Assembly: GCF_012726265.1 (NCBI RefSeq)
Contig: NZ_JAASAG010000004.1
Coordinates: 186,001-250,000, forward strand
Source of the DNA: Streptomyces sp. HNM0575
GTDB taxonomy: Bacteria; Actinomycetota; Actinomycetes; Streptomycetales; Streptomycetaceae
DNA length: 64,000 nucleotides
Direction of reading: 5' to 3'
The first letter of the stretch is position 1. The number at the start of each line of letters is the position of its first letter. A program made the position numbers and the translations under genes. Under the pieces are notes generated by a model. It worked only from the letters and a program-made list of their open reading frames with translations. It ran no database searches and was not told the origin of the DNA. This document shows, piece by piece, positions 7,416 through 15,124 of the stretch.

Positions 7416-8249
7416 ATGACCGACCGGCCCTTGACGCTCATGGCAGTGCACGCCCACCCCGACGACGAGGCCACCGGGACCGGAGGGATCCTCGCGCGAT
7501 ACGCGGCGGAAGGCATCCGCACGGTTCTCGTGACGTGTACCGACGGCGGTTGCGGTGACGGACCGGGAGGCGTCAAGCCGGGCGATCCCGGGCACGATCC
7601 TGCGGCCGTCGTCCTGATGCGCCGTCAGGAACTCGAGGCGAGCTGCGAGGTCCTGAAGGTCAGCGATCTGGAGATGCTGGAGTACGCCGACTCCGGGATG
7701 ACGGGCTGGCCGAGCAACGACGCCCCCGGATCCTTCTGGCAGACCCCCGTGGAGGAAGCGGCCGCCCGGCTCGCGGAGCTCATGGAGCACTACCGGCCCG
7801 ATGTGGTCGTCACCTACGACGAGAACGGCTTCTACGGCCACCCCGACCACATCCAGGCCCACCGCATCACGATGGCGGCGCTGGAGATGACCGCGCTGAC
7901 GCCGAAGACGTACTGGACGATGGTGCCGCGCTCGATGATGCGGCAGTTCGGGGAGACCATGCGCGAGTTCGGCGAGGACATGCCGGAGCCGGATCCCGCC
8001 GAGGCCGCCGCGCTGGCCGAGATCGGCCTCCCCGACGACGAGATCACCACGTGGGTGGACACCACCGCATTCAGCAGCCAGAAGTTCGATGCGCTGGCCG
8101 CGCACGCCAGTCAGGGCGAGAACATCTTCTTCCTCAGGATGGGCAAGGAGAGGTTCGGCGAGTTGATGGGCATGGAGACCTTCCTACGCGTCAAGGACGC
8201 CACCGGCGCAGCCGTACCGGAGGACGATCTCTTCGCAGGACTCCGCTGA
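7416..8249 (+). CDS. PIG-L family zinc amidase/deacetylase (Mca/MshB-like)
   Basis: The 277-residue LmbE-like fold carries the zinc motif AVHAHPDDEATG (about 10-21) and the second metal/substrate motif TYDENGFYGHPDHIQAHR (about 129-146). Relatives are mycothiol S-conjugate amidase and the mycothiol-biosynthesis deacetylase MshB; the TYDENG-GHPDH spacing fits this Mca/MshB branch. It could detoxify a mycothiol conjugate formed during degradation, or hydrolyse an N-acyl substrate. I start at the ATG at 7416 with CAGGAGG 8 nt upstream. It diverges from the ligase operon and is probably part of the same island, though its own promoter makes this less certain. Confidence 0.87.
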   Translation: MTDRPLTLMAVHAHPDDEATGTGGILARYAAEGIRTVLVTCTDGGCGDGPGGVKPGDPGHDPAAVVLMRRQELEASCEVLKVSDLEMLEYADSGMTGWPSNDAPGSFWQTPVEEAAARLAELMEHYRPDVVVTYDENGFYGHPDHIQAHRITMAALEMTALTPKTYWTMVPRSMMRQFGETMREFGEDMPEPDPAEAAALAEIGLPDDEITTWVDTTAFSSQKFDALAAHASQGENIFFLRMGKERFGELMGMETFLRVKDATGAAVPEDDLFAGLR

Positions 8250-8323
8250 TCCGCCCTCCGGCCCCTCAGGGAGGGCCGCAGCCCGGGATCGGCCCCGCGT
8301 CCGACCCGGGCCCGCCCCGCGGG

Positions 8324-8527
8324 CTACTGCGGGTGCGGCCGCAGCGCGGGGTCGACGCAGCGGGACGGTTCGAGACGGTCCGCGAGAGTGCGCAGCACCG
8401 ACGCGAGCCGCTGCCGCGACCGCCGGACCTTCGGCGGCTTGTCGGGGACCTGGGGCGCGCCGGGCAGGGCGGAGTGTGCGAGGTTGCGCGTCGCGTCGGC
8501 GACGAGGGGGCCTTCGATCGGGAACAT
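8324..8527 (-). CDS. Small conserved-looking protein of unknown function
   Basis: A 67-residue frame starts with ATG preceded by GAAGGAGACGGC, an excellent ribosome-binding site. The first part (MFPIEGPLVADATRNLAHSA) and the basic, helical-looking RRSRQRLASVLRTLADRL resemble short uncharacterised actinobacterial proteins, but I do not recognise a family. It lies alone between the convergent amidase and the LacI gene. The strong start signal is the main reason for calling it. Confidence 0.5.
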   Translation of the reverse strand: MFPIEGPLVADATRNLAHSALPGAPQVPDKPPKVRRSRQRLASVLRTLADRLEPSRCVDPALRPHPQ

Positions 8528-8555
8528 GCCGTCTCCTTCGGAGCTGATGGATTTC

Positions 8556-8669
8556 GGGTGCGGTGCGTCGTCGGTGCGGTGCGTTTTCGGTGCGATGGAT
8601 CTCGCTGCCGTGCGTTGTCGCTGCCGTGCGTTTTCGGTGCGGTGCGTCGGTGTCAGTGGTGCGTCGGTG
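8556..8669. repeat. Degenerate tandem repeats rich in GGTGCGGTGCGT
   Basis: The spacer between the LacI-family stop and the small gene is built from imperfect copies of GGTGCGGTGCG, TTTTCGGTGCG and GTGCGTCGGTGTCAGTG. The last unit is directly duplicated just before the LacI stop codon. No hairpin or gene explains it. Confidence 0.7.
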
Positions 8670-9740
8670 TCAGTGGGGTACGGGCCCGGTGGTGGCCCGT
8701 ACGACCAGTTCGGTCGGCAGCTCTATGTGCGGCGTCTTCCCCTCCTCCGGGGGCTGGAGGATCAGCCGGCCGGCGATGCGGCCCTTCTCGCCCATCGGCT
8801 GCCGCACCGTCGTGAGGCGCGCTCGCTCTGCTTCCGGCACGTCGTCGAAACCGGCGACCGAGATGTCGCGGCCGACGGCAAGACCCCGTTGTTCGCATGC
8901 GTCGAGGACGCCGAGGGCCAGCACGTCACCGATCGCGAGCACCGCCGTGGGACGGTCGGCGACGTCCAGGAAGTGAGCGGACGCGGCGGCCGCCGCGGAG
9001 CGGGAGTTGCGGCCGGCGGCGACGACGCGGACGCTGCGCCAGTCGACTCCGACCTCTTCGAGGGCGTCCCGGTACCCGGTGAGACGTCCGCGCAAGTCCG
9101 AGCAGTCGGTGGCGAGTTGCTCCTCCACGCTCGCCGGGCCCGACATCCCCGGACCGGATACGTGGTCGACCATCACTGCGACGCGGCGGTGGCCGAGCCG
9201 GGCGATGTGCTCACCCGCGAGGCGTGCCGAGGCCCGCTCGTCGATGCCCACGTACGGGATCCCCGGATCGTCGCTCTCGTCCGTCGTCACCAGCGGAAGG
9301 CCCCGCGCCCTGATCAGCTCCTTCGCGGGATGGCCGACGGGCACGCAGTAGAGGCAGAAGCCGTCCACCACCGCGTCGCGCACGGCCGTCTCCGAACCGC
9401 CCGTACCGGGCGGCATGGGGATCAGCAGGAGGCCGGTGCCGGACTCCTCGGCGACCTCGGCGACACCGCGCAGGAAGCCCACGGAGTAGGGATCGGCGAA
9501 GGCGTAGGAGAGCGTCTCGGTGAAGACCAGGCCGATCGCCCCCGCCCTCCCGCGCCGCAGCGACCGCGCCGCAGCGTCCGGGCCCGGGTATCCGAGGCGT
9601 CGCGCGGCCTCGAAGATCCGCTCACGCAAAGCCTTGTTGAGCTGGTCCGGACGGCCGTAGGCGTTGGAGACCGTGGTACGTGACACCCCGACCTCGTCGG
9701 CGACGGTCTGAAGCGTCGCCTTCTTCGCTCGCGAGTCCAT
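8670..9740 (-). CDS. LacI-family transcriptional regulator
   Basis: The 356-residue protein has an N-terminal LacI helix-turn-helix and hinge (ATLQTVADEVGVSRTTVSNA, then DAAARSLRRGRAGAIGLV) and a periplasmic-binding-protein-like sugar domain (GIDERASARLAGEHIARLGHRRVAVM; PTAVLAIGDVLALGVLDA; ISVAGFDDVPEAE). I choose the ATG at 9740, with GGTGGGGG just upstream, over a GTG at 9749 that lacks one. A perfect palindrome 67 bp upstream suggests autoregulation. No sugar-transport operon is adjacent, so the regulon lies elsewhere or is only itself. Confidence 0.93.
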   Translation of the reverse strand: MDSRAKKATLQTVADEVGVSRTTVSNAYGRPDQLNKALRERIFEAARRLGYPGPDAAARSLRRGRAGAIGLVFTETLSYAFADPYSVGFLRGVAEVAEESGTGLLLIPMPPGTGGSETAVRDAVVDGFCLYCVPVGHPAKELIRARGLPLVTTDESDDPGIPYVGIDERASARLAGEHIARLGHRRVAVMVDHVSGPGMSGPASVEEQLATDCSDLRGRLTGYRDALEEVGVDWRSVRVVAAGRNSRSAAAAASAHFLDVADRPTAVLAIGDVLALGVLDACEQRGLAVGRDISVAGFDDVPEAERARLTTVRQPMGEKGRIAGRLILQPPEEGKTPHIELPTELVVRATTGPVPH

Positions 9741-9791
9741 GGCCCCCACCGCGTTCGTATCCGTTGCGTGCCGACCGTGTGCAGCCGGTTT

Positions 9792-9820
9792 CTGTATCGA
9801 TTAAGTCTGTATCGATACAG
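9792..9820. promoter_or_regulatory. LacI-type operator CTGTATCGATACAG with an extra half-site
   Basis: A perfect 14-bp palindrome (9807-9820) is preceded 15 bp earlier by its half CTGTATCGAT (9792-9801). The central CG step is typical of LacI-family operators, and the site sits in the promoter region of the LacI gene. Confidence 0.75.
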
Positions 9821-9952
9821 TACGAAGCCGCGAGAGCGCCTGTCCAACTCTTTTTTCCGCCTTGGGTCTTTCAGCCGCGGGTCTTCAGCCGCGGGCCTGC
9901 CCGGGCCTGCCGCGGTGCTCTGCTGACGCTCCTCCGCCGGGAGCGCCCACGC

Positions 9953-10402
9953 TCAAGAGGCTTCTTCGACGGCCTGCTTGATGCGGCGGCCGAAATCCTC
10001 CGCGTCCTTGCGCGCCGCGGAGAGCGCGGCGCCCGCCATCACCTTGCCGACGCCGTGTCCGGTCAGCGAGTTGAACAGCCGCACCCGCGTGGCACCTTCA
10101 CCGTCGGGCTCCAGGTCGTAACCGCCCTCCTCGACGGTCACCAGGTTCTGCGACGTCTCGGTCCAGCGGATCCTCGTGGGCGGTTCGAACCCGGTGATGC
10201 GGAACTCCCGGCGGGTGCGCACCCCCGAGTCCTTGACCGTGCTCCTGTAGACGGTGCCGACTCCGACCGGGCCGTCGGTCGCCTTGGTCATCTCCTGCAC
10301 CCGCGGGCTGAACCGCGGATCGTTCTCACCGTCGGCGAGGAAGGCGAAGACCTCCTCGACCGGGCGGTCGATCCGGGTCGTCACCTCGAACTGTCCGGCC
10401 AT
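9953..10402 (-). CDS. SRPBCC (START-like) family protein
   Basis: The 149-residue helix-grip protein begins FEVTTRIDRPVEEVFAFLAD, the usual polyketide-cyclase/SRPBCC opening, and continues VGVGTVYRSTV, EFRITGFEPPTRIRW and a long C-terminal helix. Such proteins bind hydrophobic ligands in the cavity. Nothing shows the ligand. It reads in the same direction as the Dps gene behind it, about 90 bp away. Confidence 0.85.
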   Translation of the reverse strand: MAGQFEVTTRIDRPVEEVFAFLADGENDPRFSPRVQEMTKATDGPVGVGTVYRSTVKDSGVRTRREFRITGFEPPTRIRWTETSQNLVTVEEGGYDLEPDGEGATRVRLFNSLTGHGVGKVMAGAALSAARKDAEDFGRRIKQAVEEAS

Positions 10403-10492
10403 CGTCGCTCCCCTGGCCCCTCAACGGATCCCTCAACGGACCGCTTGCTGAACGGACTTCGCCATCGCACCGCTGCGTTCCGGCGCCGCCGC

Positions 10493-11071
10493 TCAGGGCT
10501 GCTTGCGTGCCTGCTTGCCCGCTCTGCTCGCCGCCTCCTGCTCGGAACCGGCGCTGGCGGTGCTCAGCGAGCCCCCGGCGCTCTCGAGATGCGCGCGTAC
10601 GAACCACTGGAAGAGCTCCAGGCTCCGCAGCTGCTCGATCAGCATGTCCTGCGTGATCAGGTCGCTCTCGTCGGTGGCCTTCACCGCTTCCCTGTGGTCC
10701 TCGATGACGCCGCTGTAGACGAGGTCCAGTGCGCCGAGGTGCTCGATCGACTCGGCACGTCCGATGGCGTAGTCCTCCCACTGCCGCTCCGCCACGAGCA
10801 CGCCGGGAGTGCCGTGGGGGGAGCCGCCGAGTGTGGAGATGCGCTCGGCCGTCGTGTCGGTCATGTCCCGTACGGAGTCGACCTGGGGGTCGAGCATCTC
10901 GTGCACCGCGATGAAGTGCGGGCCGACGACGTTCCAGTGGATGTGCTTGAGGGTCAGGGCGAGATCGTTGAGGGCGTGCAGCCGCATGTTCAGCAGCTGG
11001 ATGACGTCGCCGCCGGTGCGGGGCGTCATGCCGGGGACCGTGTACTTCGGTTCGGGCGCACTGCTGGGCAC
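10493..11071 (-). CDS. dps: Dps-family DNA-protecting ferritin-like protein
   Basis: The four-helix Dps fold sequesters iron and hydrogen peroxide at inter-subunit ferroxidase sites and condenses DNA. The signature HALNDLALTLKHIHWNVVGPHFIAVHEMLDPQ contains the ferroxidase His, with the paired Asp/Glu in MLDPQVDSVRDMTDTTAERI. A C-terminal basic tail (SRAGKQARKQP) could contact DNA. I prefer the GTG at 11071 (GGGAGAG about 7 nt upstream; 192 residues); an in-frame ATG at 11125 would add 18 residues but lacks a good ribosome site. Confidence 0.93.
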   Translation of the reverse strand: MPSSAPEPKYTVPGMTPRTGGDVIQLLNMRLHALNDLALTLKHIHWNVVGPHFIAVHEMLDPQVDSVRDMTDTTAERISTLGGSPHGTPGVLVAERQWEDYAIGRAESIEHLGALDLVYSGVIEDHREAVKATDESDLITQDMLIEQLRSLELFQWFVRAHLESAGGSLSTASAGSEQEAASRAGKQARKQP

Positions 11072-11242
11072 GGGTCTCTCCCTCTCCGCATGGACGGTCC
11101 GCCCGGTCGGCGGCTTGTTCCCCATGCGACCACCGGTCACCGCGTGGCGCGCGCCGGGAGGGGCGCGCAGTGGCCCATTCGGGAGGCGCGAAGCCACCGC
11201 GGCAGCGGAGAGGCCGCGATGCCGGAGAGGCCGCAGCGGGGG

Positions 11243-12400
11243 TCAGCCCTCCGTCGGTGCGGCGACCTCCCGTACGAGGAAGCTCAGCCGCTGGTCCGCG
11301 GGCGGCGCGAGCTCCGCCTGCTCCAGAGCGGTCAGCGCGGAGGCGGTGAGCTGCCCGATGCGTGCCTCGACGGCGGCGACGGCGCCGAGACCGGTCAGGA
11401 GGTCCCGGATCTCCTGGAGTTCGCCCGCGCGCAGATCGCGGTTGCCGAGAGCGGCGCGCAACTGCCGTTCCGCTTCGTGCCTGCCGTGTGCGCGGGCCCG
11501 TTGCAGCGCGATGGCCACCAGGTACGTCGAGGCGCCGTCGCGGATGTCGTCGCCCGCGGGTTTGCCGGTACGGCCTGCACCACCGAAGACGCCGAGGAGG
11601 TCGTCGCGCAGCTGGAAGGCGACGCCGGCGCTGCGGCCCGCGCGGCGCAGCGCGGCGATGAGGTCGGGGTCCGCGCCGGCCATGGCGGCGCCCAGGTGGA
11701 GGGGGCGTTCGACGGTGTAGAGGCCGCTCTTGAGGTACGCCACGCGCAGGGACTCCTCGGGGGAGTCGACGCCGGTGCCCTGCCCGTACAGGTCGAGGTA
11801 CTGGCCCGCGATGGTCTCGGTGCGCATCGCCTGCCAGGCGGGGGCGACGGCCCGTCTTGCCCGGCCGTCCAGCCCGGCGGTCTCGAAGAGGTCGTCGGCC
11901 CACACCAGTGCGAGGTCACCGGCGAGGATGGCGGCCGATACGCCGAAGGCGTCGGGGTTGCCGCGCAGTCCGGCGGCGCGGTGCTGGTTGGCGAAGGCGA
12001 CGTGGGCGGCGGGTGCGCCACGGCGCAGCAGCGATCCGTCCATCAGGTCGTCGTGGATGAGGGCGCAGCCCTGGATCAGCTCCAGCGCCGTGGCGACCTT
12101 GAGGGTGGCTTCCGCTCCGGCTCCGCGCGGCTCGCCGCCGCAGCCGCGCCAGCCCCACCACAGGAAGGCGGGGCGCATGCGCTTGCCGCCGCGCAGCACG
12201 ACGTCGGCGAGGAGGTCGATGACGTCTTCGGCGAACCGGTCGCTGCTGCGGGCGGCCTCTTCGCGGCGGACCGCGAGGTGCCGTGACAGCAGCGCCTCGA
12301 TGACGGCGGCCGTGTCGTGGTCGGGGTCGATGCCGAGCGTACGGACGTCGCGGACGTCCTGGTTCCCTTCGCGCACATGGGCGCTCGGCCGGCGCTGCAT
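11243..12400 (-). CDS. Polyprenyl diphosphate synthase
   Basis: This trans-isoprenyl diphosphate synthase (385 residues) condenses IPP with an allylic diphosphate. GGKRMRP, the first aspartate-rich motif HDDLMDGS and the second LRDDLLGVFG are all intact, as is the KSGLYTVERPL segment. Chain length cannot be read safely: the residues just before the first Asp motif (ELIQGCALIHDD) are bulky only in part. No carotenoid or terpene genes adjoin it. A 170-bp gap separates it from Dps downstream. The start ATG at 12400 has GGAAGGAGC upstream. Confidence 0.93.
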   Translation of the reverse strand: MQRRPSAHVREGNQDVRDVRTLGIDPDHDTAAVIEALLSRHLAVRREEAARSSDRFAEDVIDLLADVVLRGGKRMRPAFLWWGWRGCGGEPRGAGAEATLKVATALELIQGCALIHDDLMDGSLLRRGAPAAHVAFANQHRAAGLRGNPDAFGVSAAILAGDLALVWADDLFETAGLDGRARRAVAPAWQAMRTETIAGQYLDLYGQGTGVDSPEESLRVAYLKSGLYTVERPLHLGAAMAGADPDLIAALRRAGRSAGVAFQLRDDLLGVFGGAGRTGKPAGDDIRDGASTYLVAIALQRARAHGRHEAERQLRAALGNRDLRAGELQEIRDLLTGLGAVAAVEARIGQLTASALTALEQAELAPPADQRLSFLVREVAAPTEG

Positions 12401-12884
12401 GGCGGCTCCTTCCCCGGAGGTCGGCCCGGCAGCGCTCGTACGCTCGCCACGGCACTCGCGGACAGTGAAGGGATGTCTACGGGGAGTTTTTCAGCCCTGA
12501 CGACGGGGTGCACCTTCGCGTCCCGGCGTCCGTACGGGAACGATCCCGGCATCCGTACGGGAACGGGCGGGCCCGGCGCGGGGCGGCGAGCGTCCCGGAG
12601 GCGGGCATTCACCGCAGGTGGAGGGGCACTCGGCGGGCGAACAGGGACGAAGCAGACGTGAGGCGGTCCCGTATGGCTGCTTCGGGGGCGGGCAGCCGTA
12701 CGGCGGCGTCCAGGAGGGCCGGCTTCCCGGCCGCGGAGCGCCATGTGGAAGCGCGCGGTGCTCGTGGGGTGCTGGTGCGGTGCTCCCAGGTGCAGGAGGT
12801 CCGCCGGGCGCGGCCCGCCGTTGCGGCTGCTGCTGCCGGTGACTGCGGTCCGCAGGGTCCGCACGGGCGAGAGAGGCGTGCCCC
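12401..12884. other. Divergent intergenic region, prenyl synthase / DUF3140
   Basis: No supported gene: both strands contain only arginine/proline-rich frames typical of shadows. The stretch holds the 23-bp tandem duplication at 12522-12565 and presumably both promoters. Confidence 0.5.
12522..12565. repeat. Direct repeat of a 21-bp unit containing TCCGTACGGGAACG
   Basis: Two 21-bp copies (12522-12542 and 12545-12565) differ at one base and are separated by 2 bp. Each includes CCGTACGG, itself palindromic, so the pair resembles two operator sites about two helical turns apart, 120-165 bp upstream of the prenyl synthase start. Confidence 0.75.
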
Positions 12885-13229
12885 ATGAGCGACATGAAGC
12901 AGGAATCCCACCGAGAAGAGCTCTTCTCCGACTTCGCCCGTGCGGTGAACATTCCCGCCGGTCAGCTCGAGCACTGGCTGGAGACGGAACGGTCCCACGA
13001 CGTCGGCCGGCACAAGGGGCAGCGTGAGAGCCACAGCCACGCCGCCGGGCGGCGCATACTGCGGCTGCTGCGCACCCCGAGGAAGGACTTCACTGCGGAC
13101 GACCTGGTCCACATGCGGAGGGTCATCCACCATGTCGACCGTCAGCTCAGGCACCGCCCGCGGGGCGACGTCAGCGACACCGACTGGCGTTTCGCGCTCA
13201 TGAACTGGGGACACGACCCGCAGCGCTGA
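12885..13229 (+). CDS. DUF3140 family protein
   Basis: The 114-residue hydrophilic protein matches the DUF3140 pattern: FARAVNIPAGQLEHWLETE at the N-terminus, AGRRILRLLRTPRKDFTADDLVHMRRVIHHVDRQ in the middle, and the family ending DWRFALMNWGHDPQ. The function of the family is unknown. It starts at an ATG preceded by GAGAGGCGTGCCCC and stands alone ahead of the DNA ligase gene (186 bp gap). Confidence 0.85.
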   Translation: MSDMKQESHREELFSDFARAVNIPAGQLEHWLETERSHDVGRHKGQRESHSHAAGRRILRLLRTPRKDFTADDLVHMRRVIHHVDRQLRHRPRGDVSDTDWRFALMNWGHDPQR

Positions 13230-13415
13230 AAGGGACCGCCGGAGGCCGCCCGACCGCCGGAGCGGAGCGCCGGTGACGCCCGACCGCCGGGGACGCCCGA
13301 CCACCCGGACCGGGACCGGGCCCGCACGCTGGCAGACCGGTACACCGGCACACCGAGAGACCGGCAGGCCGCCGGATCGCGGGACACGGCCCGGCGGCGG
13401 AGTGAGGATGGAGCC

Positions 13416-14951
13416 ATGCTGCTGGCCGACATCGCACGGACCTCGCGGGAGATCACGACGGTCCCGGGACGCAAGGAGAAGGTGACCCTCCTCGCACGGC
13501 TGTTCCGTGCCGCGTCGCCCGGCGAAGTCCCGGTCGTCGTCACGTACTTGGCGGGACGGCTGCCCCAGCGGCGTACGGGCGTGGGCTTCCGTACGCTCTC
13601 GGAGTCCCATCCGCCCGCTGCCGAGGCGCGGTTGACGATCGCCGAGGTGGACGCGGCCCTGGAGGAGATCGCCGCCGTGGGCGGAAAGGGCGCGCAGGCG
13701 GAGCGGAAGCGGCTGCTGAAGACGCTGATGTTCGCGGCGACCGTCGAGGAGCAGGACTTCCTCTTCCGGCTGCTCACGGGCGAGTTGAGGCAGGGGGCGC
13801 TGGACGCGTTCGCCGTGGAGGGCCTCGCGGAGGCGGTGGGCGTGCCCTCGGCGCAGGTGCGGCGCGCGGTGATGTTCGGCGGTTCGCTGGGCGCGGTGGC
13901 GAGCGCGCTGCTTGCCGAAGGCCCGTCCGCGCTGGGCGAGTTCCGGCTCACGACGGGCCGTCCGGTGCTGCCGATGCTGGCGCAGAGCGCGAAGGACGTG
14001 CTGGAGGCGGTCGACAAGCTCGGGCCCTGCGTGGTGGAGGAGAAGCTGGACGGGATCCGCGTGCAGGTCCACAAGGACGGCGACAGCGTCGGCGTCTACA
14101 CGCGCACGCTGGACGACATCACCGAACGGCTGCCGGAACTCTCCGCTCTCGTAGGGGAGTTGGCGGCCGGCCAGGCGGTGCTGGACGGCGAGGTGATCGC
14201 CCTGGACGAGCAGCGCAGGCCGCGTCCCTTCCAGGAGGTCTCCCAGCGGGTGGGCTCGCATGTGGACGTGCAGGGCGCACAGGGGGCGCTGCCGGTCACG
14301 CCGCGCTTCTTCGACGTACTCTCCGTCGACGGGCGGGACTTGACGGACCTGGACGTGTCGCAGCGCCACGAGGCCCTCGCCCGTGTCGTCCCCGAGTCCC
14401 TGCGGGTACGGCGCACGGTGGTGGCGGATCCCGGCTCTGAGGAGGACCGGGGCGCGGCGGAGCGGTTCGCACGTGAGGTGCTGGAGCAGGGCCACGAGGG
14501 CGTCATGGTCAAGGCGCTGGACTCGTCGTACAGCGCGGGGCGGCGCGGTGCGTCCTGGCTGAAGGTGAAGCCGGTCTTCACGCTCGATCTGGTGGTGCTG
14601 GCCGCGGAGTGGGGCCACGGGCGGCGCACGGGACGGCTGTCGAATCTGCATCTGGGAGCCCGGCGGCCGGACGGCTCGTTCGCGATGCTCGGCAAGACCT
14701 TCAAGGGGCTCACGGACGAGATGCTGGCGTGGCAGACGGAGCGGCTGCGCGGCATCGCGGAGCGCGAGCATCCCTGGGGTGTGACGGTACGGCCCGAACT
14801 GGTCGCGGAGATCGCCGTCGACGGCCTCCAGCGCTCCACGCGCTATCCGGCGGGCGTGACGCTGCGCTTCGCCCGGGTGGTGCGCTACCGGCCGGACAAG
14901 TCCGCGGCCGAGGCGGACACGGTCGACGACGTCCTCGCGCTCCGCCGCTGA
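13416..14951 (+). CDS. ligB: ATP-dependent DNA ligase (LigB type)
   Basis: The 511-residue protein has an N-terminal DNA-binding domain, an adenylation domain with the nucleophile motif EEKLDGIRVQVH (Lys near residue 209), downstream nucleotidyltransferase motifs (DGEVIAL, FFDVLSVDG, GHEGVMVKAL, GRRGASWLKVKP) and a C-terminal OB fold. Length and layout match mycobacterial LigB, an accessory ATP ligase beside the NAD-dependent replicative LigA. Such enzymes seal nicks in repair. Unlike LigD it lacks polymerase and nuclease domains. The symbol is by analogy. Confidence 0.93.
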   Translation: MLLADIARTSREITTVPGRKEKVTLLARLFRAASPGEVPVVVTYLAGRLPQRRTGVGFRTLSESHPPAAEARLTIAEVDAALEEIAAVGGKGAQAERKRLLKTLMFAATVEEQDFLFRLLTGELRQGALDAFAVEGLAEAVGVPSAQVRRAVMFGGSLGAVASALLAEGPSALGEFRLTTGRPVLPMLAQSAKDVLEAVDKLGPCVVEEKLDGIRVQVHKDGDSVGVYTRTLDDITERLPELSALVGELAAGQAVLDGEVIALDEQRRPRPFQEVSQRVGSHVDVQGAQGALPVTPRFFDVLSVDGRDLTDLDVSQRHEALARVVPESLRVRRTVVADPGSEEDRGAAERFAREVLEQGHEGVMVKALDSSYSAGRRGASWLKVKPVFTLDLVVLAAEWGHGRRTGRLSNLHLGARRPDGSFAMLGKTFKGLTDEMLAWQTERLRGIAEREHPWGVTVRPELVAEIAVDGLQRSTRYPAGVTLRFARVVRYRPDKSAAEADTVDDVLALRR

Positions 14952-15124
14952 GGGGGGCGGACGCGAGGACGGCGCGGTACGGGGAGCGGGGAGCCCCGCC
15001 CGGGACTTCGGGCGAACTCCCCGACTACCCGACTCCCGGAGTTCCGGGGCCCGTTGAGACCGGCGGCCGGGATTCGCCCCGGTGCTCCGCCGGCTCGGGG
15101 TGCGGTGCGTGCTCAGCCAGGTGC

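Noticed and set aside
8253..8276. GCCCTC/GAGGGC hairpin after the PIG-L gene
   Set aside because: The stem is only 6 bp and such pairs are common in GC-rich DNA.
9680..12286. An 868-codon plus-strand frame
   Set aside because: It runs antisense to the SRPBCC, Dps and prenyl synthase genes and has shadow composition with no domains.
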